From CAYYAQ01 sp964469555 (GTDB taxonomy: Bacteria; Planctomycetota; UBA1135; UBA2386): DNA of 48,712 nucleotides. The DNA lies in contig CAYYAQ010000019.1 of the NCBI GenBank assembly GCA_964469555.1, positions 1 through 48,712 of the forward strand, in the 5' to 3' direction. How positions within the stretch are numbered: position 1 is the first letter of the stretch; each line of letters starts with the position of its first letter. This document shows, one piece after another, positions 8,539 through 16,756 of this stretch. The position numbers and the translations under genes are program-made. The notes under the pieces are model-generated. The model had not been told where the DNA came from. It worked only from the letters and a program-made list of their open reading frames with translations, and ran no database searches.

Positions 8539-10037
8539 TGGTCAAATCGAAGGTCCTTCTCACCGCGGTGAGTCTCTCCATGCTGCTCTGCGCACTTCCA
8601 GGTCAGAGTGTGCAACTACGGGACGGGTCCATTCTCGTCGGCGAGATCCAAGACGTGGACGGCGAAGGATTCACGCTGTTGCGCACCGACAACGGCGGCG
8701 TACTGAAGCTGCGCTGGAATCACCTGACCGAGAGCAGCGCGAAGTCGCATCGGTTGACCTACGGACTTCTCAACACCGATGACGAGGAGGTCACTGTCCG
8801 AGCGGACGTGGTCAGCTACGCCAGTTCTACCGGCAAGATCCTCGAGGCCATCGGGAGGATCGTGAAGAAGGATGACACCTCGATCTACGTCCGCACGCGC
8901 GGCGACGTGGCGCCGATTCGTCGGGCTGACATCCGCGGGCTCAGCGAGAGGCTCGTCACGCCGTTCGAGATCTTCACGAAGCTGGACTACTACAACGAGC
9001 TCCTCGCGAAGTCGGCGCCGGGCGAGGACGCCGACAAGCACCTCGCGCTCGGCGAATTGCTGATGCGCGTCCGGGATTACGGGCACGCGGAAGATCACCT
9101 GAAGAAGGCGAAGGAGCTCGGCGGCGGACGCCAGCCAAAGATGATCGACAAGCGTCTGGAACACCTGCAACTGCTCAAGGGCGCGGCTGCGGAGCAGAAA
9201 CTCCTCGACGACATCCGCATGTGGACGAACCGTTCCAACTTCAAGCTCGTCGATGAGCGGATCGCGGAGTTCAAGGAGAAGTATCCGGGCTCCAAGCTAC
9301 AAGGTGAATTCGAGCGCCTCGTGCGCATGTACAAGAAAATCCGCACCAGCAAGCTCGCGAGGGACGTGGCGCGGCTCTGGTACAAGTACGTCGGCATCGT
9401 GGCGACCCGCAAGGCTGCGGACTCCAAGTGCACGTTCGCCGTCGCCAAGCAGTACGGCGAGCGTGAGATGGGTAAGGAGATCCGGGAGCAGATCGCTAAG
9501 TCGCTCAGCATCGAGATCGCAGAGGTCGATGATTTCTGGGAGAGTCGCTTCGATGTTCGCGGCGCCGCTTCCGGGCAGCACTACCACTACTCGATCGGTT
9601 CCTGGCTGCTCGGCGCGAAGGGCGTGCTCAAGGAGACCAAGCAAGGCAAGGTCGAAGAGGGCGAGGCCAGCCGGAACAAGTCGAAGAAGGATCAGGAACT
9701 CGACAAGGGCATCAAGCGCATCCAGGAGGCGCTCCGCAAGGCGCGCCAGGCTCGGCAGCGCCGCGGCAACCGGAACAACCAAGGTGGCAAGAAGAAGGAG
9801 ATGACCCCCGAGGACTGGTGGAAGGATGCGGACCGCAACCAGCGCACGACCTGGCTCAAGGCGTACTACGGCGAGTACGGTGGCGACATGAAGCTGACCG
9901 CTGCTCACCTGTCCGCGTGTTCGAACTGCGGTGGCGCTGGTCGCCGCGTTACTCAGGGTTCAGTCGGCCAGTCTCAACAGAGTGACTGCCCGGTGTGTCA
10001 CAGGACCCGATTCAAACGCGACATTCGCGTGCGGTAG
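8535..10037 (+). CDS. Exported protein with N-terminal SH3-like region and C-terminal zinc ribbon
   Basis: The protein has 500 residues and is unrecognised as a whole. The start at 8535 overlaps the pseudopilin stop. It has a signal peptide (VLLTAVSLSMLLCALPGQS), then a short beta-rich segment VQLRDGSILVGEIQDVDGEG resembling small SH3-like modules of secreted proteins, and a second similar segment near residues 80-130. Residues about 165-215 look helical and TPR-like. A very basic Lys/Arg/Asn stretch lies near 398-420. Four cysteines (462, 465, 485 and 488) form a CxxC...CxxC zinc-ribbon pattern, with CSNCGGAG recalling DnaJ-type zinc fingers. Co-transcription with the pseudopilins suggests an accessory or substrate role. 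A DnaJ-like ribbon on an exported protein is unusual. Confidence 0.7.
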   Translation: MMVKSKVLLTAVSLSMLLCALPGQSVQLRDGSILVGEIQDVDGEGFTLLRTDNGGVLKLRWNHLTESSAKSHRLTYGLLNTDDEEVTVRADVVSYASSTGKILEAIGRIVKKDDTSIYVRTRGDVAPIRRADIRGLSERLVTPFEIFTKLDYYNELLAKSAPGEDADKHLALGELLMRVRDYGHAEDHLKKAKELGGGRQPKMIDKRLEHLQLLKGAAAEQKLLDDIRMWTNRSNFKLVDERIAEFKEKYPGSKLQGEFERLVRMYKKIRTSKLARDVARLWYKYVGIVATRKAADSKCTFAVAKQYGEREMGKEIREQIAKSLSIEIAEVDDFWESRFDVRGAASGQHYHYSIGSWLLGAKGVLKETKQGKVEEGEASRNKSKKDQELDKGIKRIQEALRKARQARQRRGNRNNQGGKKKEMTPEDWWKDADRNQRTTWLKAYYGEYGGDMKLTAAHLSACSNCGGAGRRVTQGSVGQSQQSDCPVCHRTRFKRDIRVR

Positions 10038-10040
10038 ACT
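10011..10040 (+). promoter_or_regulatory. Candidate promoter for the isomerase lipoprotein
   Basis: TTCAAA at 10011-10016 and TAGACT at 10035-10040 are separated by 18 bases. The gene starts 20 bases after the -10-like box, with a GAGGGGG purine tract in between. It overlaps the 3' end of the preceding gene. Found by eye only. Confidence 0.35.
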
Positions 10041-10060
10041 CGGATGTGAGGGGGTTTCGA

Positions 10061-11116
10061 ATGAGTTGCAGGTCCGGATTCAGGTCGTGGGCGGGGCCCC
10101 TGGGCCTGTCGCTGTTGCTCCTCGGGTGTGCAGGGGTGCAACCCTCAGAGGCGGTCGTCCCGTCGTCCTCGGCGCAGCACGCCGAAACGAAGCGGGCTGC
10201 CACGGGGGGGCAATTCACGCCCGTTCCGGCTGCGCTGCGGAAGTTCCCTGTCGAGGAATCCATCTTCAAACAGGACCTCGGACCCGACGTCCTGATGCCT
10301 CGCGCCAAAGCCGACGACTCCGTGGTCATGAAGGTCGGCGACTTTTCCATTCGCAAGAGCCACCTCTACGACCGGCTCTTCGAGTTCGATCCAGTGGACA
10401 CGAAGAAGGAGATCGACCGGATGGTGTTCGACATCCTCCTCGCCCAACAAGCCCACAAGAACAAGATCTTCGTGGACGCCGACATGATCGACAAGATCGT
10501 GAAGGACGCAGAGCGGCGCCTGGGAGAACGCGTCAAGCAGGACTGGGGGGTGTCGATGACGTTGGAGCGTTTCCTCGTCGACAACCGCGGGATCAACTTG
10601 AAGACCTACCGTACCCTGGCCCGACGTGGGCTGGCGCGAAAGATGTTGCGCTACTACGTGGTGCGTTACCTCGCCGGGCTCGAGGACCGCGTGCGGGTGC
10701 GGATCATCTCGCACCGGGATCGACCGACGATCGAGCGGATTCTGAAGAAGGCACGGGAGGGCGCGGAGTTCCGGAGTCTCGCGTTGCGGGAGTCGGAGCA
10801 CCCGACGCAAGGGGACGGCGGGTTCTTGCCGCCGTTCGGCAGGAAGAGCAAGGCGAAGTACGTCAAGCCGGCGTTCGCGCTGAAAGACGGCGAGGTCTCG
10901 GACATCTTGAGCGCCGTCAGCGATGGGGTGACCCACTTCTATTTGCTCTACTGCGTCAAGCACATCAAGGGTCGCAAGCTCACGTTCAAGGACGTGAAGG
11001 CGGAGTTGGACAGCGACCGACTGCGGAACCCGATCACCGAAGCGGAGACGCGCGACCTCTACGATCGCCTCCGAACGGCCAGCGAACTGCTTCACAATGG
11101 CGGCAAGAACCGCTAA
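10061..11116 (+). CDS. PpiC/SurA-type peptidyl-prolyl isomerase lipoprotein
   Basis: The protein has 351 residues. The ATG at 10061 is chosen because it gives a clean lipoprotein signal (PLGLSLLLLGC, lipidated Cys at about residue 23) and follows a purine-rich tract at 10049-10054. The first half is helical and resembles the SurA/PrsA N-terminal chaperone region. Residues about 218-302 match a parvulin domain: EGAEFRSLALRESEHPTQGD, then GGFLPPFGR, VKPAFALKDGEVSDIL and a final beta strand. It would assist folding of exported or outer-membrane proteins from the periplasmic face of a membrane. It follows the pseudopilin operon by 23 bases, but a possible promoter precedes it. Confidence 0.85.
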   Translation: MSCRSGFRSWAGPLGLSLLLLGCAGVQPSEAVVPSSSAQHAETKRAATGGQFTPVPAALRKFPVEESIFKQDLGPDVLMPRAKADDSVVMKVGDFSIRKSHLYDRLFEFDPVDTKKEIDRMVFDILLAQQAHKNKIFVDADMIDKIVKDAERRLGERVKQDWGVSMTLERFLVDNRGINLKTYRTLARRGLARKMLRYYVVRYLAGLEDRVRVRIISHRDRPTIERILKKAREGAEFRSLALRESEHPTQGDGGFLPPFGRKSKAKYVKPAFALKDGEVSDILSAVSDGVTHFYLLYCVKHIKGRKLTFKDVKAELDSDRLRNPITEAETRDLYDRLRTASELLHNGGKNR

Positions 11117-11119
11117 AAT
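11091..11119 (+). promoter_or_regulatory. Candidate promoter for scpB
   Basis: TTCACA at 11091-11096, a 17-base spacer and TAAAAT at 11114-11119 make a good sigma70-type match inside the end of the lipoprotein gene. The first scpB ATG (11129) lies only nine bases after the -10 box, so the mRNA would be nearly leaderless unless a downstream start is used. Confidence 0.4.
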
Positions 11120-11128
11120 ATTGCTCCC

Positions 11129-11938
11129 ATGGACGAAATATCGAGGGGGTCCGCCTCCGACGATCCTGGTCAGAGGACCGTCGGAATGCGAACTCGCCAG
11201 GGTGGACGCAGTCGGAAACGAGACATTGCTGAGTCGGATCGGAACGTCGTCGAGATCTCGGAGGAGCTTCTCGGCGACCGCGAGGAGCTGTTGATGCCGC
11301 GCCGACCACAAGCTTCTGACGAAGAACCCGACGAGGTCCCGGTCGAAGATCGTCCGGAAGCCGGAGTGCCCAGTGAGTTCGAAGGCGATCTCGATGGTGA
11401 AGGTGATCCGTCGGTGCCCGCCAAGGGTGATCTGGCGAATGTCCTCTGTGCGCTGCTGCTCTCGTCTCGCGAGGCGCTCTCGATGCTCCGGCTGGCCCAG
11501 TCCACCAACACGACGCCCAAACAGGTCGCGGTGGCGCTCGAAGAGCTCCGCGAAACGCTTACGGCCAGCGGTTTGCCACTCGAGGTCAACATCGCCGGTG
11601 AGCAGGTTCGGCTGCTGACGACTCCCGAGGTCTTCGGCTACCTCCGCAATCTGCGGAACGTCAAGAAGCAGGGAAAGCTCTCCTCAGCCGCCCTTGAGAC
11701 CCTCGCGGTCGTTGCGTACCGGCAGCCGGTCATGCGAGCCGAGATCGAGGCGATTCGCGGCGTGAAAGCCGGACCGATCCTGCGCACCCTGCTCGAGCAC
11801 CGGATGATCAAGGTCACCGGTCGCGCCGACGTGCCCGGTCGCCCGCTCCAGTACGGCACGACCCAGCACTTTTTGGAGACGTTCGGTCTCGAGAACGTGA
11901 AAGACCTGCCGAGCGTGAAGGAGTTCCGGTCTCTCTGA
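11129..11938 (+). CDS. scpB: Segregation and condensation protein ScpB
   Basis: The protein has 269 residues. ScpB binds the kleisin ScpA and SMC to condense and segregate the chromosome. Residues about 95-260 carry the two winged-helix domains: LSSREALSMLRLAQSTN, then GEQVRLLTTPEVFGYLRNL, and the signature SSAALETLAVVAYRQPVMRA, IEAIRGVKAGPILRTLLE and GRPLQYGTTQHFLETFGL. The acidic, proline-rich first 90 or so residues are an extension beyond the usual family length (about 180-200). Alternative starts exist at 11186 and 11294; ATG 11129 is the first in frame. scpA is not adjacent, which is unusual because scpA and scpB are often paired. Confidence 0.92.
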   Translation: MDEISRGSASDDPGQRTVGMRTRQGGRSRKRDIAESDRNVVEISEELLGDREELLMPRRPQASDEEPDEVPVEDRPEAGVPSEFEGDLDGEGDPSVPAKGDLANVLCALLLSSREALSMLRLAQSTNTTPKQVAVALEELRETLTASGLPLEVNIAGEQVRLLTTPEVFGYLRNLRNVKKQGKLSSAALETLAVVAYRQPVMRAEIEAIRGVKAGPILRTLLEHRMIKVTGRADVPGRPLQYGTTQHFLETFGLENVKDLPSVKEFRSL

Positions 11939-11975
11939 AGCTGCCTCTTCCCTACCCGCCAGGGCACTTCCGAGG

Positions 11976-12003
11976 TTGACGCCGCGGTTCGACTCACTAG
12001 AAT
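11976..12003 (+). promoter_or_regulatory. Promoter of tRNA-Glu
   Basis: TTGACG (11976-11981), a 16-base spacer and TAGAAT (11998-12003) lie 16 bases upstream of the mature tRNA 5' end. This is the best sigma70-type promoter in the window and is positioned as expected for a single tRNA transcript. Confidence 0.65.
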
Positions 12004-12019
12004 CCGCGCCCGCATTCAG

Positions 12020-12097
12020 GTCCCGTTCGTCTAGTTAGGCCTAGGACTCCAGATTTTCATTCTGGCAACAGGGGTTCAAATCCCCTACGGGATACCA
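12020..12097 (+). tRNA. tRNA-Glu (anticodon UUC)
   Basis: Full cloverleaf. The acceptor stem GTCCCGT (12020-12026) pairs with ACGGGAT (12087-12093), with one G-U at the first pair. The anticodon stem CCAGA/TCTGG encloses the loop TTTTCAT with anticodon TTC. The T stem AGGGG/CCCCT has loop TTCAAAT. Discriminator A is at 12094 and CCA is encoded at 12095-12097. Its wobble U34 is a standard target of MnmA, encoded at 29260-30303. Confidence 0.95.
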
Positions 12098-12107
12098 GTT
12101 CGACGAA

Positions 12108-12145
12108 GCGCGCAAGGCTGCCGCAACCGCGGCGTTCTTGTGCGC
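12108..12145 (+). terminator. Long hairpin downstream of tRNA-Glu
   Basis: The left arm 12108-12124 pairs with the right arm 12129-12145 over 17 positions (13 Watson-Crick pairs, three G-U and one mismatch) around the loop AACC. It lies 11 bases after the CCA end. No T tract follows, so it may be a processing or weak terminator structure rather than a classic intrinsic terminator. Confidence 0.5.
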
Positions 12146-12176
12146 GACTCGGTAACCCGAATTCGAATTCGATCCG

Positions 12177-12650
12177 ATGGATGAATCGGCACCCAGCGCG
12201 CTGACGAGACTCTCGTGGCGCCAGACGGTCATTGCCGGTTTTCTCGCCATGTGGCTCGGCGGCATCGCGATGTATGCGACGGTCGTCGTGCCGGTCGGCG
12301 CCGACGTGCTCGGCAGCCACGAGGCGTTCGGGTTCGTGACGCGACGGGTGAGCATCGGGATGAACGCCATCGCGAGTGGCACGCTCTTGCTCGTAATCTG
12401 GGATCTCCTCTGGACGTGCCGACACCGGGCGACCCGCATGATGTGGATCACGTTCGCGATCATGTCTGCGGCGCAGCTCGGGCTCTATTCCCTGCATCCG
12501 TGGCTTGACGCTCTTCTCGATCCAAAAGCGCGCCGGATCCTCGACGAGGACGCGTCCTACGACTGCCACCGGATCTACCTGCTGGTGACGACGGTGCAGT
12601 GGTTCGCGGGCCGCTTGCATTTCCGCGCGTTGCTGAATCGGCGGGAATGA
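12177..12650 (+). CDS. Small integral membrane protein
   Basis: The protein has 157 residues and I do not recognise a named family with confidence. Four hydrophobic segments are visible: about residues 18-38 (VIAGFLAMWLGGIAMYATVV), 60-78 (IGMNAIASGTLLLVIWDLL), 86-104 and a weaker one near 130-145. Conserved-looking polar residues include HEAFGFVT, DLLW and the Cys-His-Arg near the C-terminus. The layout resembles DUF4149/TMEM205-like four-helix proteins, but that is a weak guess. It sits 31 bases downstream of the tRNA hairpin and four bases before a Nudix gene, suggesting co-transcription with it. Confidence 0.65.
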   Translation: MDESAPSALTRLSWRQTVIAGFLAMWLGGIAMYATVVVPVGADVLGSHEAFGFVTRRVSIGMNAIASGTLLLVIWDLLWTCRHRATRMMWITFAIMSAAQLGLYSLHPWLDALLDPKARRILDEDASYDCHRIYLLVTTVQWFAGRLHFRALLNRRE

Positions 12651-12653
12651 TCC

Positions 12654-13238
12654 GTGCGCCGTCGACCTCTACGTGAACTGCTGAATGCATACGCCGTCGC
12701 ACACGTTGCGGAGCGCGCGACCGTCGACCGCTTTCGTGAGTTTGTCGACACCCACGAGGACTGTCTCCTCCGCTCGTGCCGCCCAGGTCACGTCACCGCA
12801 TCCACGTGGATTCTCTCACCGGATCGTCGGTCGTGTCTGCTCACCTTGCACCGGAAGCTAGGCAAGTGGCTCCAACTCGGCGGGCACGTCGATGGCGAAC
12901 CCGAGGTGTGGCGGGCAGCGCTCCGGGAAGCGCAGGAAGAGTCCGGCATGACCCGGTTCCAGGTGGCCCCGCTGCCTCTCGACCTCGACGTCCATTCGAT
13001 CCCGGCCCACGGGGATGACCCGGAGCACCTGCACCTGGACGTCCGTTTCCTGCTGATTACCGAGCCGGATCAGAGTCTGTCTCAAAGCTCGGAATCCCTG
13101 GACCTACGCTGGTTCCCGGTCGATCAATTGCGGTCGGTGACGACTGAGGAGAGCGTTCTTCGGCTACAAGAGAAGGTCCGCGGCTTGTTCTCTGCGGGTG
13201 GATGGTCCGATAATCCGCAAGGTAGGGTCCAATCGTGA
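12654..13238 (+). CDS. Nudix hydrolase
   Basis: The protein has 194 residues with a GTG start at 12654, three bases after the previous stop. The Nudix box is visible as LGGHVDGE followed by ALREAQEESGM, supplying the REUxEExGU helix glutamates that bind Mg2+. It hydrolyses a nucleoside diphosphate linked to another moiety; the substrate cannot be told from sequence. The flanking strand STWILSPDRRSCLLTLHRKL and the end of the domain (DLRWFPVDQL) are typical of the family. The GGHVDGE form, with the spacing between the first E and REU lengthened by one, is seen in a known subgroup. Its stop overlaps the start of the next gene. Confidence 0.88.
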   Translation: MRRRPLRELLNAYAVAHVAERATVDRFREFVDTHEDCLLRSCRPGHVTASTWILSPDRRSCLLTLHRKLGKWLQLGGHVDGEPEVWRAALREAQEESGMTRFQVAPLPLDLDVHSIPAHGDDPEHLHLDVRFLLITEPDQSLSQSSESLDLRWFPVDQLRSVTTEESVLRLQEKVRGLFSAGGWSDNPQGRVQS

Positions 13239-13681
13239 TGCTCTTGCGCCAATTCCCGATACTGCTCGCACTGCTGGCCTGGGTTTGCCTCGCCAGTCCG
13301 TGGCAGTCGTGCCAGAGCGATTGCCGCGAGGGCGCGCTCCAGCCCGTGGGGCATGGTTGTCATCCGAAGGCCGAAGAGACGCACAGGTGCCACTGTTCGC
13401 ACGCGTCCGGTCACGAGACCGTGATCGTCGGCGACACGTCCGAGACTGGTGGGGCGACCCACCAGTGTGAAGACGGCGCACACCGCAACATCGTGTTCCA
13501 CCAGGTCGAACCCGAGGACGAGGTCGTCCTCGGCGACCTCGTTCCGGATCCGCCGCTGTTCGCGTCGGTGACGACTCGTCGCTGCCTCGATTGGGCGCCC
13601 GTGGTCCTATCCGCCGTCGATCCACCGGGACCCGAACCCCAGCGGATGCGACAACTGCGGGTAGACATTTTGCTGCTCTAG
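13238..13681 (+). CDS. Small exported Cys/His-rich protein preceding the efflux genes
   Basis: The protein has about 147 residues, starting at ATG 13238 (TGATG overlap with the Nudix stop) or GTG 13235. The N-terminus is a signal peptide (FPILLALLAWVCLASPWQS). The next 60 or so residues are rich in Cys and His (QSCQSDC, HGCHPK, HRCHCSHASGHE, THQCEDGAH), which suggests metal binding outside the cytoplasm. I recognise no named family. The C-terminal half (DLVPDPPLF and after) is Pro/Asp-rich. Its position upstream of a heavy-metal RND set supports a sensor, scavenger or chaperone role by inference only. Confidence 0.65.
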   Translation: MLLRQFPILLALLAWVCLASPWQSCQSDCREGALQPVGHGCHPKAEETHRCHCSHASGHETVIVGDTSETGGATHQCEDGAHRNIVFHQVEPEDEVVLGDLVPDPPLFASVTTRRCLDWAPVVLSAVDPPGPEPQRMRQLRVDILLL

Positions 13682-13707
13682 GGAGCTGGACCGTTCGTGT
13701 TCATTCC

Positions 13708-13727
13708 GTCATCGCTGATGCGATGAC
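13708..13727 (+). terminator. 8-bp perfect inverted repeat before the efflux channel gene
   Basis: GTCATCGC (13708-13715), loop TGAT, GCGATGAC (13720-13727), then TTT. It lies between the Cys/His-rich gene and the channel gene. It could be a weak terminator, an attenuator or an operator for a metal regulator. Confidence 0.35.
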
Positions 13728-13769
13728 TTTCTCGCGTGTCTGCTTTGCGCGCGAATCCCGAAGAGCAAC

Positions 13770-15101
13770 ATGGCCCGATTCAATTCCATTGCGTTAGCCG
13801 CCGCCTGTCTTGTCGGCTCGTGCGCGATGTACGAACCTGAGCCTCTGGATCCCGAGCGGGTCTTGAGTTCAGTCCTCGCAGATCTCGATGCGTCCGACGA
13901 TCCGGTCACGATGCGGGAGGCCGTTCGCCTCATGCTCGCCCACAACCGGCACATCGTCGCGTCGCGGGGGTCGTGGGAAGAGGCTCGCGCGGTCGCCAGC
14001 GTCGCGGCGCCCCTGGCCGATCCCGCCCTGAGCATCGGCCCGGTGTTCCTGAGCGGGGGATCCGGGACGTGGGGACTCGAAGCCGCGATCGGCTGGGTGA
14101 TTCCGATCTCTGGTCGGCGGCGGATCATCGATGACCGCAACACCGCGTTGGCAGATGCGGCCCGCGTCAACGCGGTCGCGGCGGCGCGACGGGAGTATCT
14201 CGGCCTCCGCGTGGACCTCATCGCGGCCGCGTCGAACGCCGACCGCCTGGGAGTGGAACGCGCGATCTCGAGTGTCCTCGAGCGGATCGTCGAGGTCCAA
14301 CGCAGCCTCGGTGCGAACGCCACGTTCACCGCGCTGGAGCTGCAACTCCTCGAACTCGAAATGCTCGAGCAGAGGAGCGTGGCGATCGGCGCCGAGGCGG
14401 ACACGATCCGCGCGCGCGGCAGCCTGGCAGTGCGCTGCGGCGTGGCCCCGGAGAGAATCGCGAAGCTCGCTGGCGGCGTCCGTCCCAAACTCCCCAAGGA
14501 CCTGCCTCCGCAGAGCCGACTGCGTCAACTCCTCGCGGAGCACCCCGACCTGGCGATGCTGCGCGCGCGCTACGAGGTCTCGGAGCACATGCTGCGACTG
14601 GAAGTGCGGCGCCAGTATCCCGACCTCCAAATGGGCGGTGAACTCGAGCGCGAGGGTGGCGGCAACCGCTTCGTCCTTCCGCTGGGCATCGTCGTCCCGC
14701 TGTTCGATCGAAACCAGGGCCCAATCGCCCGGGCCTGCGCGAGTCGCAAGGCGCTGCGGGAGGAATACCGCGCGGTCGTCCGGGAGAAACTCGGCGGACT
14801 CGCGGGTGCGTACGCCGTTCTCGAGGTTCGGCACGCGCAGTACGCGAAGCTCGACGCGCAGTTCGACCGTCGTATTCAAGGCGTGCGTGATCTCATCGCA
14901 GCCACCGTTAGCAACGGGCGCATGGACGCGACCAGTTGGGCATTGGCGTTGCGGCGACTGCACACGGCGCAGCGGAGTCGCATCGCGGCTCGATCCGACA
15001 TCTACACGGCGTGGCTGCAGCTCGAGAAGAGCTGTGGGGCGCCTCTCCTGAAACTCCCTGGGGAACCCAAAGCCCCCAAGAGCGCTGAGGTGCCCAAATG
15101 A
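13770..15101 (+). CDS. TolC/CusC-like outer-membrane efflux lipoprotein
   Basis: The protein has 443 residues. A lipoprotein signal is visible (IALAAACLVGSC). The rest has the pattern of outer-membrane efflux proteins: MREAVRLMLAHNRHIVASRG at the start of the first repeat, long Ala/Leu/Arg-rich helices, then RLRQLLAEHPDLAMLRARYE opening the second repeat, and VLPLGIVVPLFDRNQGPIA before the last helices. It would form the trimeric exit duct for the adaptor and pump encoded next. Its stop overlaps the adaptor start (ATGA at 15098), so the two are translationally coupled. The substrate is inferred to be metal from the partners. Confidence 0.88.
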   Translation: MARFNSIALAAACLVGSCAMYEPEPLDPERVLSSVLADLDASDDPVTMREAVRLMLAHNRHIVASRGSWEEARAVASVAAPLADPALSIGPVFLSGGSGTWGLEAAIGWVIPISGRRRIIDDRNTALADAARVNAVAAARREYLGLRVDLIAAASNADRLGVERAISSVLERIVEVQRSLGANATFTALELQLLELEMLEQRSVAIGAEADTIRARGSLAVRCGVAPERIAKLAGGVRPKLPKDLPPQSRLRQLLAEHPDLAMLRARYEVSEHMLRLEVRRQYPDLQMGGELEREGGGNRFVLPLGIVVPLFDRNQGPIARACASRKALREEYRAVVREKLGGLAGAYAVLEVRHAQYAKLDAQFDRRIQGVRDLIAATVSNGRMDATSWALALRRLHTAQRSRIAARSDIYTAWLQLEKSCGAPLLKLPGEPKAPKSAEVPK

Positions 15102-16729
15102 GTGGTTCACCGTTGAAGAGCATTGTTGCCATGACCCTGGTATCCGTCATCCTGGTAGGCCTCGGCGCCGGCGCGGGCTACCTCGCGACGGGTCAATCGA
15201 ATGCTGCGAAGGCCGACGACGCGGGCGCGACTGCAGCCGTGACCTTCGACAAGCGGACGCTGCAGAATCTAGGTATCGAGCTCGGGAAAGCGACGCTCAG
15301 TACGTTTGTGGAGTTCCGGGAGGTGCAGGCTGTCATTCAGGACGCGCCGCTCAACTTCCGACCGGTGGCGGCGCCGCTGCCGGGCATCGTGCAGTCCGTG
15401 CTCGCCAAGCCGGGGGCGATGGTTGCTCGTGGCGCCGTGTTGGCGAGGATCGTCCGGGATGCCATCCGTCGACCTGAGCTGAAACTCACGGGAGAGATCT
15501 TCGCGCCGGTGAGCGAAGCGTTGCACTCTGGGTTCGCGGAATTGCGCACGGCAGCCGGCCAGTTGGAGATCGTCGAGAAGGAGATCGCGCGCGTGAAGAA
15601 GATCAACGCCGACACGAAGTCTGGTGGCGTGCCCGTAGTCTCCAGGCAGACGGTCATCGACCTCGGCTACGAGCGTGAGCGCGCCGCGCGGCGGGTCCAG
15701 AACGCCCGCGCGGAACTCGAACACCACGGCCTTTCCAAGGCGGAGATCGACGCTCTCGTGGCGGGTGGACATCTGCCCCGTGGCCGCGACCTTTGGCGTC
15801 GCATCCTCACCGTGCACGGCTTGTGGACGGACGAGGTGCAGGCCGTTTACGCCACGTTGCCCGAGGCGACGCGCAATCTCCCGTGGACCATCGCCACGCT
15901 GGGCGAGATGGCGGCCGCGGGAATCGTCGACGCGGCGCTCGTCGAGTCATTGAAGAACAGCGAATCGCTGCGCGCGCGGTTCGTCGACGCGGCGGGCCTG
16001 TTGCTGCAAGGTCAGACGTTGGCGCGCCTGAACTGGTTGTCCACGCGCAGTGCCCTGGACAGTGAGTTTGATCTCCGTGCGCCGGGGGCCGGGCCAGAGG
16101 ACTGGGACGTGTTGGAGGTTCTGGTACGACCAGGGCAGACCGTCGCTGCGGGGCAGGCTGTCGCGGTGTTGCATGATTCGAGATCCATGTGGCTCAGAGT
16201 GGAGCCGGTGGGCGACGAGGTGACGCTGGTGATGGACGCGTTGCGGAACAAGACCGCGTTGCGGGCTTCGCCGTTGCTCGCAGGCGTGGGCCCGGAACTC
16301 TCGGATCTCTCGATCTTTCGGCTCGCCGCCCGCGGTGCTGGGGAGGCGAAGGGAGGGGACGTCGCGTTCATCCGATGCGCGAATCAACGGTTGGACGGTT
16401 CGGACTCCAACTCGCGCAGTTGGCAACTTCGCGCAGGAATGCGATACGTCGTGCAGATTCCAGGAATCGCCATCGAGAAGGTATTCGTCTTCCCCAAGAG
16501 CGGTGTCGGGAAAGAAGGCGTCGATCGCGTGGTCTACAAGCAGGACGGCGATTCCTTCCGCAGCAAGGCCGTCCGTGTCCTGTTCGAGGATGACCACCAC
16601 GTCGTCGTCAAGAATGACGGAGCCCTGTTTCCTGGCAACGTCGTCGCGATGAAGGGGGCGTTCGTGCTCGGAATTGCGATGCAAGCGAACACGGGTGGTG
16701 GAGGGGCGCATGCCGGCCATTCGCACTGA
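15098..16729 (+). CDS. RND periplasmic adaptor (CusB/CzcB-like) with His-rich tail
   Basis: The protein has 543 residues. It begins with an N-terminal membrane anchor or signal (IVAMTLVSVILVGLGAGAGY). A lipoyl/hairpin half appears at about residues 85-110 (PLPGIVQSVLAKPGAMVARG) and again near residues 327-360 (DVLEVLVRPGQTVAAGQAVA), with a long helical hairpin between. The beta-barrel and membrane-proximal regions follow. The C-terminus ends GGGGAHAGHSH, a possible metal-binding tail. It would join the inner-membrane pump to the TolC-like duct. It is longer than typical CusB (about 400), mainly through an enlarged helical region between the lipoyl halves. Confidence 0.88.
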   Translation: MSGSPLKSIVAMTLVSVILVGLGAGAGYLATGQSNAAKADDAGATAAVTFDKRTLQNLGIELGKATLSTFVEFREVQAVIQDAPLNFRPVAAPLPGIVQSVLAKPGAMVARGAVLARIVRDAIRRPELKLTGEIFAPVSEALHSGFAELRTAAGQLEIVEKEIARVKKINADTKSGGVPVVSRQTVIDLGYERERAARRVQNARAELEHHGLSKAEIDALVAGGHLPRGRDLWRRILTVHGLWTDEVQAVYATLPEATRNLPWTIATLGEMAAAGIVDAALVESLKNSESLRARFVDAAGLLLQGQTLARLNWLSTRSALDSEFDLRAPGAGPEDWDVLEVLVRPGQTVAAGQAVAVLHDSRSMWLRVEPVGDEVTLVMDALRNKTALRASPLLAGVGPELSDLSIFRLAARGAGEAKGGDVAFIRCANQRLDGSDSNSRSWQLRAGMRYVVQIPGIAIEKVFVFPKSGVGKEGVDRVVYKQDGDSFRSKAVRVLFEDDHHVVVKNDGALFPGNVVAMKGAFVLGIAMQANTGGGGAHAGHSH

Positions 16730-16756
16730 TCGCGAGTTAACGCAACGAGGAAGGCA

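Noticed and set aside
12160..12174. GAATTCGAATTC direct repeats near 12160
   Set aside because: It is two short overlapping palindromes just before a start codon, too short to call a site.
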